DNA of 7,622 bases, taken from CAZIWJ01 sp964542855 (GTDB lineage: Bacteria > Bacteroidota > Bacteroidia > Cytophagales > Cyclobacteriaceae). Shown piece by piece: positions 5,036-7,622 of the stretch. Each line of letters opens with the position of its first letter. The stretch's first letter is position 1. The translations under genes and the position numbers were made by a program. Where the stretch lies: assembly GCA_964542855.1 (NCBI GenBank), contig CAZIWJ010000178.1:1-7622 (forward strand). The letters run 5' to 3'. The notes beneath the pieces were generated by a model. That model had not been told where the DNA came from and did not search any database. It saw nothing but the letters and a program-made list of their open reading frames with translations.

Positions 5036-7179
5036 TTACCAACTATCCGGCTAATAGCCTGGAGGTATTCTTCTACGAGTTGCCCTTTTAACCCGTGCCC
5101 TTCTTCACACAGTTTACTGATTGTAGCGTGGTTCTTATTATCCTCATCAAAAACCGGTATCTCCAGGTTCATCACAATGCCAGGCGATACCTGCGTGCTC
5201 ATCATGGTACTTTCAATAGCCCTGCGGTAGCGGTTGGCCGATAGTATTCCGCACAAATAATAGGCTTCAACCCGGTTTTCCAGGCCAATAAAAATTACCT
5301 TTTCGTTCACCAGCGGTACCCGGTTTTCCAGGAAATTATCTACTACTGGTTCTATTACCACCGGGGTAAAGGTTTTACTAATGTACTTCCAGGCTACTTT
5401 GTAAGGAGCAAAAGTGTACCTCCCGATGCGCTGTAAAGTATAATAATGCTGCTGGTGTATGGGCCTGTCCATGCTGGTAAATCCTTTCCGGGCCCGAAGC
5501 ACCGGTTCAAAACGACTGAAATGATTACGGGTAAGTGGGGGCAGGTCTTCTATTTTAACCGGGTACATTCTGCTTTCGGCAGTATGCGGACATAAGATGT
5601 ACCGTTCGTACCCAACCTTCCAGAACCCGATATCCCTACCGGTAACCAGCGGGTACAGGTAATCCTTTTCCAGCTGCCCCGACACCTGTTCTACTTTATT
5701 TCGGGCTTTACCCAGGTAATTTTCTGCCGCTACTGCAACATTTGTACTACTGGTGATGGTAAACTGAAATACCGCATTGCTTCCCCCGCAAAACACCCCG
5801 GTGCGAGGTCGGTAGCGTTCGGGTGCCGTGCCGTATATCGGTTCACTGGCGTTAGAGGTAGTCCATCCGCTGGCAGGATTGCCGGTTTGGCTCGGCCTTG
5901 CCTGCAGGGTTTGCTTAACCTCTGGCTTACCCGGTTCGCTTAACGTTAGCACTTCCCAGGTTACCGGGTAGCGTAGCACAGCACCTTTATGAAATAAAAC
6001 CAGTACAGAAGGGGTTTGTACGCCTTCAAATGGCTTTACCTGCTCCAGCGAAATTACCTTTTCCGGGGCCAGCTTTGTATTATCGGGGAGCGTAAACGTT
6101 CGAAAGCCCTGGCCCTGCTTTACCGATTTCAGCAAACTGGTTTTCAGCAAAAAAGCCAGCGTACCGCCCGGTTTCAGCAATTTATTGGCCGATACGTAAG
6201 TGAACAGCGAGGAAATGTCTTCTTTAATAAATCCCGCATCTATTCCCCGGGCTGTAAACAGGCGATAGTGCTCCCACAGCGGACGGGTTCGCTCGCGGTA
6301 ATCTTCTCCCAGGTATTCCCAGTTTACCCAGGGCGGGTTTCCCACGATGTAGTCGGTTCGGGGAATGCCTTTTGTCATTAACCGATCGGTTTCTAACAAG
6401 GTATCAGCTTCCACCACAGGAAGGAAAAGCCCTTTTGAAGGAATGCTTCCGAAATACTTTTTCCAGGCCTGCAGGTAAGCGGTTTTAGCAGCCAGTACAG
6501 CCAGCGGATTGCAGTCGATGCCATATACCTGGTGAAAAATTCTGCCCCCTGTTTCCTGTTGCAAGGCATCGATAATGGCGGTAAGAAATACCCCGGAACC
6601 GCAGGCCGGATCGAGAAACGTTTGGTTATGGTTAAATTCATGCCGGCTGGTAATTTCTTCAATAACCCTTTTACTTAACCAGCTGGCCGTATAATACTCA
6701 CCCAGGCTGTGGCGTACCGGGGAAGGAATCATTTGCATGTACAAATCGCGGGGATTGCCTTGCGGAACCGGGGCATTGGACAGGTATTCGTTTACGGCGG
6801 TTAGGTTATTTTGTAACAGGACCAGGTAATCGGTTGGCGAAAGATAGTTAATTAACCCTGCCCGTTGCCAGGTAGCCGGATTGGTGAGTTTCCGGGCTGC
6901 CAGCGCACGTTGAAATAATACGGCATTACCCATCCTAAGCAGGTTGAGCACGTAAAGCCCCTGCACCACAAATATTAACCGGAAATTATCTTTATCCTGT
7001 TTAAGGGTAAGGCCATACCGACCGGCCCACTGCAGAAAATTAGTTTGCCGCTGGGTATTTAGCCGGCCGTGCAGGGCAACAAACCTGTTGTACCACTTTT
7101 GAAACAGTTCAGGATGTTGCTGAACAGTGGTAAACAGGGCCGATACCAACCGGACTTCAGGAACAGCTCTTTTTTTCAT
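5014..7179 (-). CDS. N6-adenine DNA methyltransferase with TaqI-like specificity region
   Basis: A 721-residue protein that would transfer methyl groups from S-adenosylmethionine to adenine N6 in DNA. Motifs, in gamma-class order: the front element SLGEYYT at 158-164; motif I DPACGSGVFL at 190-199 (SAM binding); YGIDCNP at 219-225, whose Asp222 would bind SAM; EADTLL at 257-262; catalytic NPPW at 281-284; and LKPGGTLAFLL at 335-345. Residues 1-150 are mostly helical, with a LIFVVQGLYVLNLL segment (68-81) like that ahead of large Eco57I-type methylases; no PD-(D/E)xK nuclease motif is seen. From about 450 to 680 lies a target-recognition region of the TaqI C-terminal type, with PLVTGRDIGFW at 510-520 and a VPLVNEKVIFIGL segment at 621-633. 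The ATG overlaps an upstream ORF stop (ATGA), suggesting translational coupling. It could be the modification part of a restriction or DISARM/BREX-like defence locus, or an orphan. Its target site cannot be read from sequence. Confidence 0.93.
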   Translation of the reverse strand: MKKRAVPEVRLVSALFTTVQQHPELFQKWYNRFVALHGRLNTQRQTNFLQWAGRYGLTLKQDKDNFRLIFVVQGLYVLNLLRMGNAVLFQRALAARKLTNPATWQRAGLINYLSPTDYLVLLQNNLTAVNEYLSNAPVPQGNPRDLYMQMIPSPVRHSLGEYYTASWLSKRVIEEITSRHEFNHNQTFLDPACGSGVFLTAIIDALQQETGGRIFHQVYGIDCNPLAVLAAKTAYLQAWKKYFGSIPSKGLFLPVVEADTLLETDRLMTKGIPRTDYIVGNPPWVNWEYLGEDYRERTRPLWEHYRLFTARGIDAGFIKEDISSLFTYVSANKLLKPGGTLAFLLKTSLLKSVKQGQGFRTFTLPDNTKLAPEKVISLEQVKPFEGVQTPSVLVLFHKGAVLRYPVTWEVLTLSEPGKPEVKQTLQARPSQTGNPASGWTTSNASEPIYGTAPERYRPRTGVFCGGSNAVFQFTITSSTNVAVAAENYLGKARNKVEQVSGQLEKDYLYPLVTGRDIGFWKVGYERYILCPHTAESRMYPVKIEDLPPLTRNHFSRFEPVLRARKGFTSMDRPIHQQHYYTLQRIGRYTFAPYKVAWKYISKTFTPVVIEPVVDNFLENRVPLVNEKVIFIGLENRVEAYYLCGILSANRYRRAIESTMMSTQVSPGIVMNLEIPVFDEDNKNHATISKLCEEGHGLKGQLVEEYLQAISRIVGKSAFLQD

Positions 7180-7592
7180 TGCGATTGCAATATAGCCGAT
7201 GCCTGCTCCCTTTCCACGAAATAAGCACTGCTATTGTCGGGGTACAACCGGCTGCTGCTTACCGCGGCAACGAACCTGGCAGCCATTTCTACCAGGGTGT
7301 TATCGTTTCCAGCATGGCGCAAATAAGCCGCACCACGGCACCGCCAACCATACCGGCCCAACAGCCCGTGATGGAAAACTTTTTCCAGTGTAGCCCGAGG
7401 GTAAACGGTACAATTAGCGCCAGCTGTTATCAGCACGACTGCATTAACCACCGGTTTGTAAACAGGTGCCTCCGTTGACCGGGAATACCCGGTACTCTTT
7501 CCGCCTTTCCGCAGGAATAAGTGGTAGGCTTTGGCAGGATTTTCCGTTGAGCTTCGTGGCTTTAAAACCGGTGCATTATTGGCCGGTTTAGC
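7176..7592 (-). CDS. Unrecognised ORF overlapping the methyltransferase start; no clear start codon
   Basis: The frame is open from 7592 (after a TAA at 7595-7593) to a TGA at 7178-7176 that overlaps the methyltransferase ATG by ATGA, 138 residues in all. No ATG occurs in the first two-thirds; the first standard start is a GTG at 7451-7449 (91 residues), and the GGAGG at 7473-7469 is 17 bases away, too far for normal use. The C-terminal half contains a helix-like TLVEMAARFVAAV segment, and its codons are compatible with coding. I recognise no domain. Possibilities are a small gene coupled to the methylase, the decayed end of a partner gene such as a nuclease or specificity protein, or a leader without a gene. 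The other minus frames here are broken by stops (7232, 7431, 7563, 7577). If it is not a gene, 7180-7622 holds only the hairpin and promoter-like palindrome listed separately. Confidence 0.3.
   Translation of the reverse strand, partial: AKPANNAPVLKPRSSTENPAKAYHLFLRKGGKSTGYSRSTEAPVYKPVVNAVVLITAGANCTVYPRATLEKVFHHGLLGRYGWRCRGAAYLRHAGNDNTLVEMAARFVAAVSSSRLYPDNSSAYFVEREQASAILQSQ
7478..7493. repeat. Short perfect hairpin ACCGGG-AATA-CCCGGT
   Basis: Two 6 bp GC-rich arms with a 4-base loop, about 100 bp into the presumed methyltransferase transcript leader. A real T-tract is lacking on either strand (the plus side continues with ACTCTTT). It may be a structured leader element or simply part of the ORF that crosses it. 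Confidence 0.35.
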
Positions 7593-7595
7593 TTA

Positions 7596-7622
7596 CAAAA
7601 TATGCAATTTGCATTATTTCAA
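7596..7622 (-). promoter_or_regulatory. Promoter-like sequence with embedded palindrome, upstream of the methyltransferase locus
   Basis: On the minus strand TTG (7622-7620, cut by the window edge) is followed after 17 bases by TATTTTG (7602-7596), close to the Bacteroidota TTTG / TAnnTTTG pair. The spacer carries ATGCAA-A-TTGCAT (13 bp, perfect 6 bp arms, plus coordinates 7602-7614), placed where a bound protein would block RNA polymerase. This would suit an operator. The local sequence is AT-rich while the downstream sequence is GC-richer, as expected at an intergenic boundary. Confidence 0.35.

Noticed and set aside
6016..6381. Plus-strand open frame of 121 codons inside the methyltransferase
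   Set aside because: It is the reverse of the NPPW-containing catalytic domain, with no start signal and no recognisable protein features.
6730..7179. Nuclease domain in the N-terminal 150 residues of the methyltransferase
   Set aside because: No PD-(D/E)xK, HNH or GIY-YIG pattern can be seen; the segment looks helical like the region ahead of other large N6 methylases.
7179..7478. Plus-strand open frame of 99 codons with a TTG start
   Set aside because: It begins exactly opposite the methyltransferase start, has no ribosome site and reads as low-quality protein; the minus frame fits the neighbouring gene better.
1..7622. CRISPR array, tRNA, rRNA, insertion sequence or transposase
   Set aside because: No regularly spaced repeats, cloverleaf-like sequence, terminal inverted repeats or transposase motifs were found on either strand.

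Overview
The window looks like ordinary chromosome from a member of the Bacteroidota, most likely a Cytophagales or Hymenobacteraceae relative. This rests on an exported protein with MBG-type beta repeats, a secreted TPR protein with the Cys-rich ending common in this phylum, a Do-type protease with a Bacteroidetes-style aromatic tail, weak Shine-Dalgarno sequences, and promoter-like TTTG / TAnnTTTG boxes. The genus is an inference.

Layout from left to right. Positions 1-444 (minus) hold the N-terminal part of an exported MBG-repeat surface protein that runs off the left edge. An AT-rich gap follows with a plausible promoter. Positions 608-3303 (minus) hold a two-gene unit: a periplasmic HtrA/Do serine protease and, 11 bp downstream, a secreted TPR-repeat protein. 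A strong intrinsic terminator (3347-3381) separates this unit from an Hsp20 small heat-shock protein at 3414-3842 (minus). A 200 bp divergent spacer leads to a PPP-type metallophosphoesterase on the plus strand (about 4043-4780), which ends in a probable composite terminator. Positions 4781-5013 are intergenic but contain a coding-like, start-less minus-strand ORF with a G8 run. Positions 5014-7179 (minus) encode a 721-residue N6-adenine DNA methyltransferase with a TaqI-like specificity region. A start-less ORF overlaps its start codon by ATGA (7176-7592), and a palindrome sits inside a promoter-like sequence near the right edge.

How the genes fit together. The Hsp20 holdase (cytoplasm) and the HtrA protease (periplasm) form a small protein-quality-control neighbourhood, though the terminator suggests separate transcripts. 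The TPR protein probably shares the protease transcript. The methyltransferase locus is the only accessory-looking part. It could belong to a restriction-modification or other phage-defence island continuing past the right edge, or it could be an orphan methylase. No nuclease, helicase, toxin, transposase, tRNA or CRISPR array is visible, and nothing here amounts to a demonstrable new system.
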